64,000 nt of DNA from Channallabes apus (Eukaryota; Chordata; Actinopteri; Siluriformes; Clariidae), in contig CM060127.1 in assembly GCA_030522415.1 (NCBI GenBank), forward strand, positions 10,067,207 to 10,131,206. Direction: 5' to 3'. The translations under genes and the position numbers were made by a program. Positions 1 through 12,330 of this stretch are shown one piece after another (the stretch's first letter is position 1; each line of letters opens with the position of its first letter). The notes below the pieces were generated by a model. That model was not told where the DNA came from, did no database searches, and was given only the letters and a program-made list of their open reading frames with translations.

Positions 1-480
1 CCACCAACACCACTTGCAAGTTACAGGAACTCTACTGGGAGTTATTGCCACATCCCCTGTACAGTCCTGACCTCGCTTAATTAAAGGGCCATTAAAGGAG
101 TTCCTGGGAGGCCAGCATTTCAGAAGTGAGGCAGGCAGAGACTGAGAAGTCTTTCTACCTTGATGGTATCCAAGCACTAGGATAAGCAGAAACACTGGGT
201 TAAGAGGAGTCAGGGATTAAGCTATTGGCCTACGGTTGGGAAGGTACCAGGTTTAAATCCCATAACCACCACTGTTAAGCAAAGCCCTTAACACTTAACT
301 GCTCAGATGTATAATGAGATAAAAATGTAAGTTGCTCTGGATAAGGACATCTACAAAATGCCTAAATGTAAGTGCATTAGTGTAGCAGGGGATTATATAG
401 AGAAATAAAGGGAGTTTTTATTCTCAGAACGGTGTTGTTTTTCTGCAAAATCAAAGGTCCTGGTTTGACTTGAACTTGTT
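1..480 (+). mobile_element. mariner-like element remnant (3' part), interrupted by a SINE
   Basis: In decayed frames the sequence encodes the end of a mariner transposase: pieces like SPDLA, then GPLKEFLGGQ, then YLDGIQAL and CISVAGDYIE. It ends with the terminal sequence GGTTTGACTTGAAC near 470. The same end is seen at 1405-1690, 22577, 34170-34560, 35736-36335 and 36728-37182. Bases about 200-371 are a SINE inserted into the transposase region. The 5' part lies outside the window or is lost. Non-functional. Confidence 0.7.
200..371 (+). mobile_element. tRNA-derived SINE nested in the mariner copy
   Basis: It has a degenerate tRNA-like head with a B-box-like GGTTTAAATCCC near 252. The tail, GCTCTGGATAAGGACATCT followed by AAATGCCTAAATGTAA, is typical of fish SINEs. 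The flanking mariner sequence resumes directly after the tail (GTGCATTAGTGTAGCAGG), so the SINE inserted later. Confidence 0.6.
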
Positions 481-949
481 CTAAAGCTTCACAAGGCTGT
501 GCGGGTTTTTTGATAATCTGGAGAGAAAAAAAAATAAATCACACACATCACGCTGGTAACCTTTAACAAGCTCCCAACACACACATTAAGCTGAACACTC
601 TCCGTCTCACTCGTCCACTGCTGAGCGCTGAACAGAGGTGTCCCAAACACACACCCTGGAAGAATCAATTAATATTGATTTTCTTACGAAGTTCTCCTGC
701 ACTCTCCAGAGTCGAGGCAGGGAGAGAAGAGGAACAAAAGGGGATAAAAACCACCGCTGAAGAACAGAAGTGAACCGCTTTACTGGGCGTAAGTGATATT
801 ACTGAACGCCGTGACGGAGTCGCAGACACAGACAACGGAAGGAGACGCCATCCTCGGTCAGGTGATGTCACTTTCCTAAAGCCCCATAGAAGCAGAGGAT
901 CGATCCTGGTTTATTCACACACTCACATGGATTCACACGACTCTCAACA
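481..949. other. no gene recognised
   Basis: Short unconserved reading frames and a few A tracts. I recognise no coding exon, RNA gene or complete element. Confidence 0.5.
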
Positions 950-1920
950 TCATTTTTTATATTTATATTTAATGTTTTTGGCAATCAGAAGTCTCTGATG
1001 TTGTAATGCTCTATGTTTTGGAGTCAATTAGCAGGCCAGGAGTTATTTATATATGGATTTGGGGCAGTTATACGTCATAGACACTTGTTTTTGGAGTGAT
1101 TTTGGAGCATTTAGTTACTGATTATGAAGGTCTTTACTTTTAGTTTTGGAAAATGTTCTACTTCGGACTATTGGGGGTATTTATGAGGTCAGGGGCATTT
1201 AGCAATCATTACAGTGTTTATATGTGGAGTAAAAAGGTAAAGGGGGAATGTACCACCTTAAAGCGTTGGGGCAATAAGATAGGCAGTTAGTGGGATATTT
1301 ATTTGTGGGTTTTGGCATTCAGTCAAACGGGGATCTGTGATGTAATTTCTGGTGAATAACAAGACTGTGGCGGGACTCTGAGCTGCAATAAAATATGTAC
1401 TGTACACACAATCATTAACTAACACCACTTGCATGTTACAGGAACTCGGCTGGGAGTTATCGCCACATACACTGTACGTGGACCTCAGTCCAAGTAATTT
1501 CACCATATTTGGGCCATTAAAGGAGCTCCTGGGAGGCCAGTGTTTCAGACTTCAGTCCGAACATGGCTCCAGCATACTGAGAGAACGTTCTACCTTGATG
1601 GTGTCCAAGCACTAGTGAAACACTGGGATAAGTGCATTAGTGTAGCAGGAGATTATATAGATATATACTGTGTTAAATGTTTGACTTGAAAACCCTTGGC
1701 ATTTGGGTTTGAGGCAATTAGAAGTCACATTTACCTTTTATTTTGGAAGACTTCGTGTTCCTGTGTATATTTCTTTGGGGTTCATGGGGTATTTATGAGC
1801 GAAGGGGCATTTTGGCGAGATTAAAAGATTTTAAGTAAGATTTTTATTTTGAAGTTATGCCATTCAGGTGACTTTTAAATTTGGACTTGGGGCGTTATTT
1901 TGCTCGATTGATTTGTTTCC
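950..1920 (+). repeat. degenerate repeated block rich in TTTGGGG/GGGGCATTT motifs
   Basis: Similar phrases recur: GGGGTATTTATGAG followed by AGGGGCATTT at about 1173-1200 and again at 1788-1812, and GGGGCAGTTATAC near 1062 against GGGGCGTTATTTT near 1881. A mariner remnant (1405-1690) sits between the copies. This looks like an old tandem or dispersed repeat; the family is unknown to me. Confidence 0.4.
1405..1690 (+). mobile_element. mariner-like element remnant (3' part)
   Basis: One frame (1433-1615) reads as a mariner transposase C-terminal part: QELGWELSPH, then LSPSNFTIFGPLKELLGGQ. It is followed by the CACTGGGATAAGTGCATTAG and GTAGCAGGAGATTATATAG tail shared with the other copies here. 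The N-terminal half is missing and the frame is closed by a stop. Confidence 0.7.
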
Positions 1921-2424
1921 TTAAATAGTGTATGAATAGACATCTAAGAGACGAAGCCTTTTTAAAGTTTTAAGATCATTATCTAGACCAATACATTAGA
2001 ACAAGACCATCCTTTAATATCCCGGTCACAAACCCGAGCGTTTATACACAGCAGTAAACAGCCACTCTGGCCTAAAGCTACAGGACTGATGAGAAGGAAC
2101 ACGTCTCGTACGTCTGGAACACCAGATCACCAAAGACTGATGGCGATGTGAACACAATTTCTCTGCAATTATTTTTACTTTATGAAATTGTTACCTTGCT
2201 TTTGCAATTTTTTTCCCTCTCCCGCTTGCTAATGAGATCAGTGAGCTGTTTGTCCACGATGCAGGCTTGAGGGCAAACGCATACGCAAGGGAGGAATCGG
2301 GTTATCAGTATTCTACACATTTTTTTTTTTCCTCCATTGGTTCATCATTCTCCTGCCCTTGACTTAGAGGCCTGGAGTACTTTCACCTCCATGGTAACAT
2401 TATTCTGTCTTGTTCAGCGATCCA
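1921..2424. other. no gene recognised
   Basis: AT-rich sequence with a T tract near 2320. No exon, RNA gene or clear repeat end was recognised. Confidence 0.5.
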
Positions 2425-3400
2425 GAGTACAGGCAAAAGTATGTGGACGTCACACCCAAACATCCTCTCTGTTGTCTCACCCAGGTGAAAAAGTGAACGT
2501 TCAGATCGGATCATATGACACCATTTTCCATAATATCCCCTGATCCAAGCTTAGTTATTTGTAAATATGCATCCACATTTATATTTTTAGCAGATAAAAA
2601 GAAACACATTTGCTAAATACAATTTTATGTCCTTTTATGTTTTAGCATCCGTATCTTTTTAAAATTCAAATCTTTCAATGATCTTAAGTGTCATTCAGAT
2701 GAAACTTGGCCAATTTAGTTTTCATTTGAAGACATAAACCTGAAAAAGTGTATTATTCTAAAATGCAAAGTTGTTAAGATACTGCAACGTGAATTTGTCA
2801 TGGTTACGGACACTACAGAATTTTGGGGGGAACTTTAGCAAGGAATGCTTTAATTTAAGCAACAATTTGTACAGGTCATATACTTCTAAAAGCTTACACC
2901 AATTTTAGTAGCAATACTCAAAGAAATTATAAATTATTTGCATTTTAAATAATTATTGTTTGATGCGAGAATGAAAAATGGCCATATAAAAGAATCTCTC
3001 CAAAACGGCTGAAGTTAGCAACTTGAAATTTTTAGGGAAGCAAGACCGGTCACTTCAGTGTTGCATAAACTTCAGAAGTAGCTTCTTTGGCCACACACGC
3101 TACAACATAAAAAAAAATAATCAGCACCAATACTGTGCTTAACAGTATGACGACGTGTTACGGCTGGAGTGCACAGAACCCTGACTGAGCTCGACCGAAC
3201 TTAACACCTTTGGGACGAACTGGAGCTGAAGCCTCCTCGATATCACTTATACTCCTGTACAGCCAGAGCTATGCTCCAGAATGGAGTGGAGAGGCTTCCC
3301 AGAAGAGTGGAGATCATTATAAGAGACAATCTGGAGCTGGAATGTGATGTTCAGGAAGGAAGATGTGGGTGTGATGGTCAGGTTTCCACAAACACCGATG
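2425..3400 (+). mobile_element. strongly decayed Tc1-like element
   Basis: The left part (about 2430-2465) has CAAAAGTATGTGGAC and TCACACCCAAACAT. The right part (about 3160-3400) matches the familiar Tc1 3' region: TGGAGTGCACAGAACCCTGA, ACACCTTTGGGACGAACTGG, CTTCCCAGAAGAGTGGAG, and GTGTGATGGTCAGGTTTCCA at the terminal repeat. The middle is AT-rich and unrecognisable. The right fragment is well supported; that both ends belong to one element is inferred. Confidence 0.5.
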
Positions 3401-4740
3401 GACAGCCGTGAGTGCATCCATTTCAGTCAAAGTGTTTAAAGAAGCAGCGAGTCAAGAGACGCTGTCATTTACCAAAGGGCTTCCTGGAGCGGCATGGAGG
3501 AAGATGAGTGGAGAGGTGGAGAGAGAGAGAGAGAGAGAGAGGAGATCATGCTGGGATAAAATGTAATGGTTTCTGAGGGACTCGAGTCTGATCGCCGACA
3601 TCATCAATCTGCTGTACACAGTGAGGCTGAATGGGGCTAATGGCAGAATTCAGGGATGATTAGGTGGAGAGCAAAGAGAGAGAGAGGGGGGATAGTGGCT
3701 ACTGGCTGTGAGGATCCGCACACAGGAAGCAGCTGTTAAGAGTCCAGGAGAGCCGAGAAGTGACACTGGTGTGCGTGTGTGTGTGTGTGTGCTGTGATAC
3801 CCCAGTGTGTGCACACCGTGTACAGGAATGGAGTCTCGCTGCTTGTGAAACAACTTCATGCACCAAAGTGCAAAAGGAAACTTGCTAACTTGCCAAGTGC
3901 TAACTTTTAACAGACATTACAGAGAACCCACGACTTCCCTCTTCCCTTATATCCTGTCAGCTCACATTAACACAGAAACTTCTTCACTCTCTCTCAAGCA
4001 CTGAGACACCTTGAAGTCATAAAAAAAACCTGCTAATGATAACCTCCAGCCTCCACACACACACACACACACATATATATAGATGTCAGAAATCTGTAAA
4101 GGTGATAAAAAAAAAAAACAAGCTGCTCTTATGATGTCTCTTTATAACCGAGAAGTCAAACAGAACTTAATTAAAATCGGTGCTTAGGAAAGAGCGAGTA
4201 CAGATCATATATTATATTATATCAAATATTCCAAGTAAAATAAAAACATTTAAATGACTTCGCAAATCAGGTTCAACGTATCACCGAATATGTAATTTCT
4301 GAGAAATTTATGAGAGGAAAAAACAATTCATTACAGACGTGATCGATTTATAGACACGTTCCTCTGATCTCGCCATGCTGACACCGTGGTACTGTGCAGG
4401 AGTTTTTTAAGCCTAATTTCAGAGTAAACGCTTGAAAATGGCACCGTGTCATCCTCGCTGGAACAATACGGGTGAGAAGCTCCCTCTGCTGGACATCTTT
4501 AGATCACGCAAATGTAAAACGCACATCTGAGGATTTGAATTTATGGATAAATATATACAAAATAAATCACAAATGATCAAAGACCTGTTTGATCTCAGAC
4601 CTCTTAACATGGGCCTGTCTTTTAATTATGTTTCTCTTACATTGGCAAACCAATGTCATGAATACAAATGATTTCCTGAAACAAATGTCCATTCAAAAAA
4701 CAAACAAAACAATGTTTGAAAAAAAAAAATCTTCGACAAA
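3401..4740. other. intergenic, simple repeats only
   Basis: Contains (GA)n near 3519-3541, (GT)n near 3773-3791, (CA)n then TA near 4055-4080, and A tracts. No coding exon recognised. Confidence 0.5.
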
Positions 4741-7700
4741 AGTGCATACAGGTTGAACACAATGTACAAATAAATTAACGAAGCCACTGAGCCATTCTCA
4801 TGCAACTAAACAGTAACATGGTAATTTTTATTTTTTTATCAAATATTATAATTGATCTCTTTTGGTCAACGTTTAACAAGACATAAAAAAAAATAAAAAA
4901 ATAAAAAATGAGGTACTTACAGCCAAAAACAAACACCCCCAAAAAAGTAGTGTAGATTACATGAAGACGCTGTTCGCCGCCTTTTCGGTTGAATAATAAC
5001 TCAAGTCCAGTGTCTACACCAGGAGTGAGAACTTCATACAATAATATTCATAAAAGTTAATCATTATAAATAGGGCTGGCTGATAAATATACCGATATTG
5101 TAATGTTTAGTATCACGATACCGTTTTCCATCGGTACTGTGACACCTTTACAGATCTCGTTTTCATCACCAAGTAAACAGGAATAAAAGGAACTCTTAAA
5201 ATCGTTTAGAGAATTGTTTTGTTCTTGCCTGTTTCCCGTAGAAATGACTTCGACCATCATGAAACTGATGTTTCTCTCACATCGTCCAGCCCTAATCATA
5301 ATCATAAACAGTTCATAAACGCTTCGTGGCAAGTGGCTTTAATAACGAGCGGCCGCAGGACTTGTGGTACAACATGGAGATGACGAGAGCGTCATGAGTA
5401 ACGAGTGTGTGTGTGTGTAACGAATTTGTATATTAGTGGTACAACATTCAACATACAACAAAATATGAGCTAGTTTATACGCGTGTAGAAAAAATACTTT
5501 AAGGGAAGGAAAAAAAATAACTCGAAAATGAGTCAAAAATAAGAGATTTATCTTTTCATCATCATGATTTTGCGATATCTGAAAGAACATGGGCTGAATC
5601 CTAATTTCCTAATTTGTCATCACCTTTCAGGAAACAACAAAAGTGTGCAAAATAAAAAGCAATTCATGCTTTCCACTACTGACATTTAGAAACACAGAAA
5701 CATCGGTAACCAGTATTGTTTTTTTCTTTTCTTTTTAAAGCAACATTCACTTGCATAGTTATGTGCATGCATCAGTATCATCATCATCATCATCATCATC
5801 ATGCAATACTGCTCGCTGTAATTCTTCAAATGGAATCTTCAGTGCACAGATTGGACAAAATGGGTGCTCTAGCAAAAAAAAAAAAAAAAAAAAAAAAGTA
5901 TAATAATAATGAAATTATAAAATAAAGCTACACCTAAGCTTGGATTATTGGTTAATAATTAGCGAAAGAGACGTACCATAGACGTACCATAGTACCATAT
6001 CAGGTATGGATTTAATTATGTATTGATGCAAGTTTAATATATATTTATAGAGAGATGTTTTTTCCCCCACAGTGACTGAAATAATAGATATAAAACCCTA
6101 TTTAATAAACAAAACAAAACAAAAACACTGCATTTAGAAACATCAAGCTACACCTAATGCAAACCAATATGTATCATCATTCCACTGTGGTATAAATAGG
6201 CTTAACATTAATGCAAATTTTCTTTCCATCTACAGTTCATTAAAATGTCACTTGTTAATAAGTAAAGCACCAATAAAAGCAGTTAGTGTTTAGAAATGAT
6301 TATTATCCTAGCAAGATGTGTCGATTGATTTTGGTCCTAGTGGTTAAAGTCTGTCTTTAGTCCTGATGTAAAGGGAAGAAAGTGTTGCACCTACTTTATA
6401 TATATATATAGTAATAATAACCATTAGAACAATCTGTGCTGGGTGGAAATAGTGATGATGACTCTTGATGAAACTATTGCGAGGAGTGCGGGATTGGTTC
6501 GTCTGAGAGACCAAACGCAGGCACTGTTAACTCTGGCCGGTTCCTGCATTTGTTTAAGTGATCACAATCAAATAGGAGGAAAACAAACAAACAAACAAAC
6601 AAACATGATCTATTGAATCGCTCTTATACTCTAAAGCACAAGCGTTCCAGCATTTTAATATCCCTCTTATTAAACAAACGCACTCTTCTTCTCTATTGCA
6701 TACATAAAATATTGATCGTTAAAATCATTGTTGAGAAAACACATTATGTTCAAAGTTATAGTTCTTAAATACAGGAGTAAATATATAGCTATATTTATAT
6801 TTATATATTTTTTTATTATTATTTCTTTCCATCGAGAAAGTTCTGCAAACTATTGCACTAGTAATCCACGGGGTAATGGACACAAAGAGGGTTTGGCCCT
6901 GGTTTAAAGCTAGCGAAGCTAAGACTAATGAATGCTGCTGGCATTTGGTTTGGCAAACATGGCAAAAAAAAAAAATAAATAATAATAATGAATTTTTTTA
7001 AAAATGTAAGAAAAAAATGGGGAAATGATTCAAATCTGACTGGTTCTTTTTATAAAACAAACATGCAGCGCTACATTGCCTTGATCTCTCTGCGACGAGA
7101 GACGGACAACCAAGCACACGCAGCATCTCAAGTGTAAACACACAGTGGGGAAAAAAAAAAAACAAACGAGATTGTCTAATTACTGTTAAAAAGATCGCTC
7201 ATTCCTACAAACTGGCAATGCTGCATACTGTACGTACACCGACGTCTAAGAGCAGCGGCGCTACTGGAACACTTATCGATTATTCCCTATATTATTATTA
7301 TTATTATTATTATTATGGGCTACTTACAGTCAGTGTTTGTGATGGGCGCCTACTGTTTATGACGAGTTCTACCGTACGTGCACGTGAGAGCCAGGTTAGC
7401 ACGTCGAGCTTCGACTGCGAGTTTCGATTTCCGACCTGCACCACAGAAACGTTGCCCTTTGAATAGCACCGAGAGTAGAAGTGAAGCGATTTTGTTGCGT
7501 GACCGGCGAGGAATACGAAGACCCGACTGGGCTTTCTCTAAAGAAAACCTTTAAAAAAAAAAAAAAATTTTTTTTAAGAAAAAAAAAAAAAAGTATTACA
7601 CACAGTCTCTCGAGTATATCTGGTTTGAAAAGAAATATGTACAAAGTGCTAAGTCAGAACAATCCTATTCAGAGTTTATACAGTAGTAAATTCGTACACC

Positions 7701-7942
7701 GCACCTTGCCATCGGATCGGCTCCATGGCAGGGTAGAAAGGCGCTTCTGATAATGTACACTTTTTCTTTGAGAAAAGTAAAACGTATATGAGTATATTAA
7801 CTCACGATTCATTCATTCGTTCGTTCGTTAACTCACACATGCACACACATTACGTGTGAGAGTGTATACACATCTCTTAGGCACATCAAAAAATAGCTGC
7901 ATTGCAGGAAAATAACAAAACTACTTCTTTTAAACGTTAGCA
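4741..7942 (-). other. probable usp31 3' UTR and 3' flank
   Basis: This follows the usp31 stop codon on the minus strand and has no other gene. Possible AATAAA signals (TTTATT on the plus strand) occur near 6812 and 4827, so the true end is undetermined. Landmarks are an (ATT)n tract at 7288-7315, an A/T-rich inverted stretch at 7553-7592, (CAT)n at 5776-5802, an A tract at 5874-5897, and an hAT-type MITE at 5071-5294. The UTR assignment is positional only. Confidence 0.35.
5071..5294. mobile_element. hAT-type MITE (224 bp)
   Basis: It starts TAGGGCTGG and ends CCAGCCCTA. The 8-bp flanks (5063-5070 and 5295-5302) agree at 6 of 8 positions, as expected for an aged hAT target-site duplication. 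No coding capacity. Confidence 0.6.
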
Positions 7943-9408
7943 TTATAAGCGTCTCTGTTGCCCGGATTGCATGCTGCAGGAGAGCTTTCGGGACGAGGCT
8001 GTCTTTTCGAGAGGCCTCTTCCCGTTGACGGGGGACTGGACGATGGCGTCAGAACTGGAAGACTTGGACTTGCCTACGGTTAACAGTGAACGTTTAAGAG
8101 GGGCGGAGGTTTTGGGCGTCTCTTTGTCTTCGCTCGGAGCCATGCTAGAGAGCGAGGCGGGAGAAGAATTCCCGTCACCTTCGGCGTCCTCCGCACCGAG
8201 CTTGGTTTGGCTGCTGGACTTGGCTGTCCTCTCGGCCACCTTCTTAGAAAGTATGGCGCTCTTGCCCAGGTCGGCTGAGCGACGCGTCTCTTTTTGCCTC
8301 AGAGCGCTCTTGAAGAACGAGAGTCCCTTGTCCTCGGACTTGCTGGCTCGCCGCAGATCTTTGGAGGAGACGCTGGGCGAGCGCAGGCTGGTCAGAGACG
8401 AGCTGCTGCTCGAGCTCCTAACTGGCTTTCGCTCAGGCCGGCCTCCTTCCGCACCCTTTAGCGGCACCCGGGGTTTGTCTGTCAGAGGACTGGCGTGACT
8501 CAAATCTCGGCTGGAGGTCCTCTCGGCTAGTTTCTTTCTGCTGGATGACAAGCTGGAGCTCCTGTCCACAGCTGAAGAGCTCTTCTTTGCCGTCGGAGAG
8601 GGGGAAGCGGAGGACTGAGGGGTGGGGGTCAGACGCTGCTTTGTTTTTGTGGCTCCGGATGTTGGTGCCGCCTCCTGGGACTGGAAGGTCTCCTTCTTCT
8701 TTGTCGGGGTTCCAGACGAGACACTTCTGGTCTTGGCAGAGTCACTTTTCTCTTTCAAATTGGTCACTTTGGCACCTTTCCCTTGAGAGCCGGAAGACAG
8801 TTGGGAAGAAGGAGACCTCTGGGCAGAAGCAGCGCTCTGGCGCTTCTTGGATGCCTTCTCTTGATCCCCCTTCGTCTTGGTTGAGGTCTTTTTGGCAGCA
8901 GACACCTCTGCCTTTGACACCGTGCCTCCTGAGCTCTTGTGCTTCGGTTCCTTGGAAGGAGTCCCGTGCACGTTCTGGTCCACGGCAGTGATCTGGTTGT
9001 TGTTGTCCAATGGATCTCCTTTGGAGCTTTTCTTGTCAGCCACTGAGGGAGCCCTGGAGTAGACATCATCCGTGTTTCTTTTACCGCTGCCATCATCGCT
9101 GCTGTTTCCTTCCATCATGGCGAGAGGGGCTTTGTTGCCGGTCTGGCGTTCGTGCCTGCTGTAGCTCCCGAAGCACGACGTGGACACCTTGTCGTCGCAG
9201 GCCTCTCCGATCCTCTCCAGCGGCGGTGATGAGCGCGAGTCTAAAGAGAAGCGCGAGGGCGAGTTGGACCTCATCTGCAGCTTGGCAGACAACGACCAGG
9301 ACGGCTTCATCCCGTTCTCGCTGAAAGCCAGAGGGCTAGTTATGGAGGATCTGGAAGACAAGCTCTGACGCTGAATGCTTCTCACAAAGGGTCGGGTGGA
9401 GAATCCTC
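7943..9408 (-). CDS. usp31: usp31 exon 16, terminal exon (residues 791-1278)
   Basis: Encodes a long disordered Ser/Lys/Pro-rich tail starting GFSTRPFVRSIQRQSLSSRS. It includes a conserved segment KSEDKGLSFFKSALRQKETR and ends QQRRL, TAA at 7943-7945. The acceptor is TTAAG|GAGG. 1466 nt. Long open frames on the opposite strand here are shadows of its skewed codon use. Confidence 0.95.
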
Positions 9409-12289
9409 CTTAATGAAAGGGGAAAGAGATTTAAACTAATGCGCTGATACAAGAAAGAGCGGAAAGAGCAGCGGGCATGCGTTTTGTCTTAACTGAGCGA
9501 GGCGTAAGATTCCCGTGTTAGTGCTAGAAAGCTGGAGGAGGGAAAGTACACAGAGTCATCACAGAGACAAGTTCTTATATTTGAAGACTTATTAGGCTTA
9601 TTAGATTAACGTGAAAACATGTTCACGGTGCTTCCTTAACATTCCAGGAGTTTTAAGGTTTTTCCAACCCCTCAGAGGCTCGTTAATTGGAATTAAACAG
9701 AAGTGAAATAGAGGTGCGTATTGAAAAACAATAGTCTTAATTTAGCGTATGAAACTTGACATTGACTTGCCATAATTGACATTGACTTGCCAGAATGAAG
9801 AAATTAAACAATCACACAAGCACAAAACTCCAACTGTAAAAGTTCCACCCTCTCCCGAAATGACAAAGAAACACTGTGAAAAGTGCAATAAGTACACGAT
9901 GTTCACATATTAATAATAATAGTATATGAAATGATATAAAGAATAGTGCAGAACAGTAAGCGCCATGAATGTGCTCCTCACCGTCGTCTTCGCTGCGATC
10001 TCCGGGGAACTCCATGGACTCAGCCAGAGAAGCTAGCGATGTCCGTCGCGAGGAGGCACCCGAGGCCAGGCTGGGAGGTTTGCTCCCAGGAAGCCGGTTA
10101 ATCCAGTGCTCACACAGAGAGGAACTGGTGGAGCCTGACCAGAACAACGCAACACGTCGTCATCATCAGCAGGGATATATATGCGCCTATATGATTGATA
10201 TCTCACTAATGTGTCACTGGCTTCAAAATATCTAGTTTGTGCACCAGTTCGTCTCGAAATAATCCTCACGAGTAAAAAAAATTAAATAATCATTTTTAAA
10301 GTCTCACCAGCCACAGAACTGTTAGCAGACCATGAAGGAATCGTCGCCCTCCTTTGGTAAAACAGAATGTAGGCGGTTTGCTGGCACACTTCCTCGTCAG
10401 CCATGGCCTGGACGTCGCTGTCGTCAAAACAGTACCACAGGCCATCTATGGAGTTCTTACAATATGCTGTAAAGGGGCCAATTAGTCCAGATTATACAAA
10501 ACTGCCTTCTAATGCGCCACGCTAATGCGTCTAACGATGCATGAAACATAACGGCAGCGCTACAGAATTAATTAAGAATTAGTTTTATCTATACACAATG
10601 ACCAAGCCTTCCGCGCGGTGTTACCTGTGTAGTGCCCTCCGTGCATGTTTCCATGGTGATTGCACACGGCGTACAAGTCGTACAGGTAGTCTTCCGAGTT
10701 ACGGCCCAGACCGTAAGGCCGTCTCCATGGCGACCAGTGCGAGGGGAGGCTCCAGCTGCTCTGGCTCCTCTTCACCATGTGGGGCGCCATGTCCATGCCG
10801 ACCAGCGGGAAGTGCACCATGTTCTGCATCTTCACCCGCCTATCTCCCTCCTGCAGGATCCGAACACACACACCGGATTTCACAAATAATGTCCTTCTGA
10901 CATCACCACCAGTGTGTGAGGTTCTCACATGAGCCATGGAAATCAAAATTGGTTTGCATCATTCGAAAGCCAAGCGAAGCAAGTTTACATACTTTTTGTG
11001 GGTTTTTTTATTTGTGATTTAAGATTTAGTGAAGACACAGCACCATGAAGGTCTCAAGAATGTTTGGGTTTTTAAACCAAGAGGAATCATAAATTAAGGT
11101 TAAGTGAGGTTTAATGTCTATTTAATTCACATTTTACTTCATTTACACACCTTTTCTAAATGTTTTGATAATATTTGTTGCATATAAAAACAATTATAGT
11201 GTTGGAAACTCAAATTAAATTTGAACGCTGAGGTGAATTTAGTTTTGTACAATATAAAATACAAATATAACTATTTAAATGACACTCCCCGCAAAGAAAG
11301 TGCATTATATTTTGCATTAATAAGCAAATTGTTCATGAATATTTTGAACATTTCCAAAGGTAAACATCATAATATTTTTATATTACACAATACAATAATA
11401 ATATATTTAACTGATCTTGTGATTTTGATGCAATTAAAAATTTTCAAACATTTCTCAAATCTTTGGCTCTGCTTCCAGTTCTGCAACAAATGCTGCACAT
11501 TTCAAAACAAAAATCAGACGCCCCAAAAAAAAGTGTCATAAATCAAACTTTAGCCCAGGTATCCCAAAGTCACCCCTGACCCAGGCGACCTCTTAACCTT
11601 ACAAAGAACCAAATAAAGAATAAAACACAACAGGAAGTGCTGTTATGAAAGAATAATCCCCCTCGCTGAACTTCCAACCTGAACACACTCTGGTGCGATG
11701 ATAGGAAGTTGTGTTAGAAGAGGAACTGAGTTATTAGTTAAATCAGTTATAAACAGTCGACACGTGACTGGCTGCTCTTATTTTGTTCTCGATAAAAGAG
11801 GAAAAAAAACTGCAGTTTGTCACTTTACTGAGAAACCAGAAACCGTTTCTTTTTAAAGACGTCAGAAAGTGTAAAGTTACAGATTTACAAACTCCCACAG
11901 TGAAAGTTAAACAAACATCTCTTTTTCTTATGTAACTACACATTTAAAAAGACATCAGTTTATATTCAGGGGATCGATCATGTACTTCCTGTTACAGAGC
12001 TGTGCGGTTATAGAAAATAAATACACACACTTTCTGACCAATCAGGATTGAGCATTCCGTACTGTTGTGGTGTATTGTATAAAATAATCGAAATAAACTG
12101 ATGCAGCATGTGGAGAGGACGCAGTGACGAGTGGCTCAGGAACCTGGGCTCGGGGACGTACCTGTCTGAACCTCTTGAGATGCAGGATGAGGACATCAGG
12201 GAGGGTCCAGAGGCTGAGCTTGATTCGACCCTGCTGCAGCTGCTTGCAGTGCGGACAGCGCCAAGCGTCGTCTGGTGCCAGCTGGAACA

Positions 12290-12330
<41 letters not shown>

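Noticed and set aside
7971..9368. Long plus-strand open frames opposite usp31 exon 16
   Set aside because: They are antisense shadows of the Ser/Lys-rich coding exon; the minus frame has clear family similarity and they do not.
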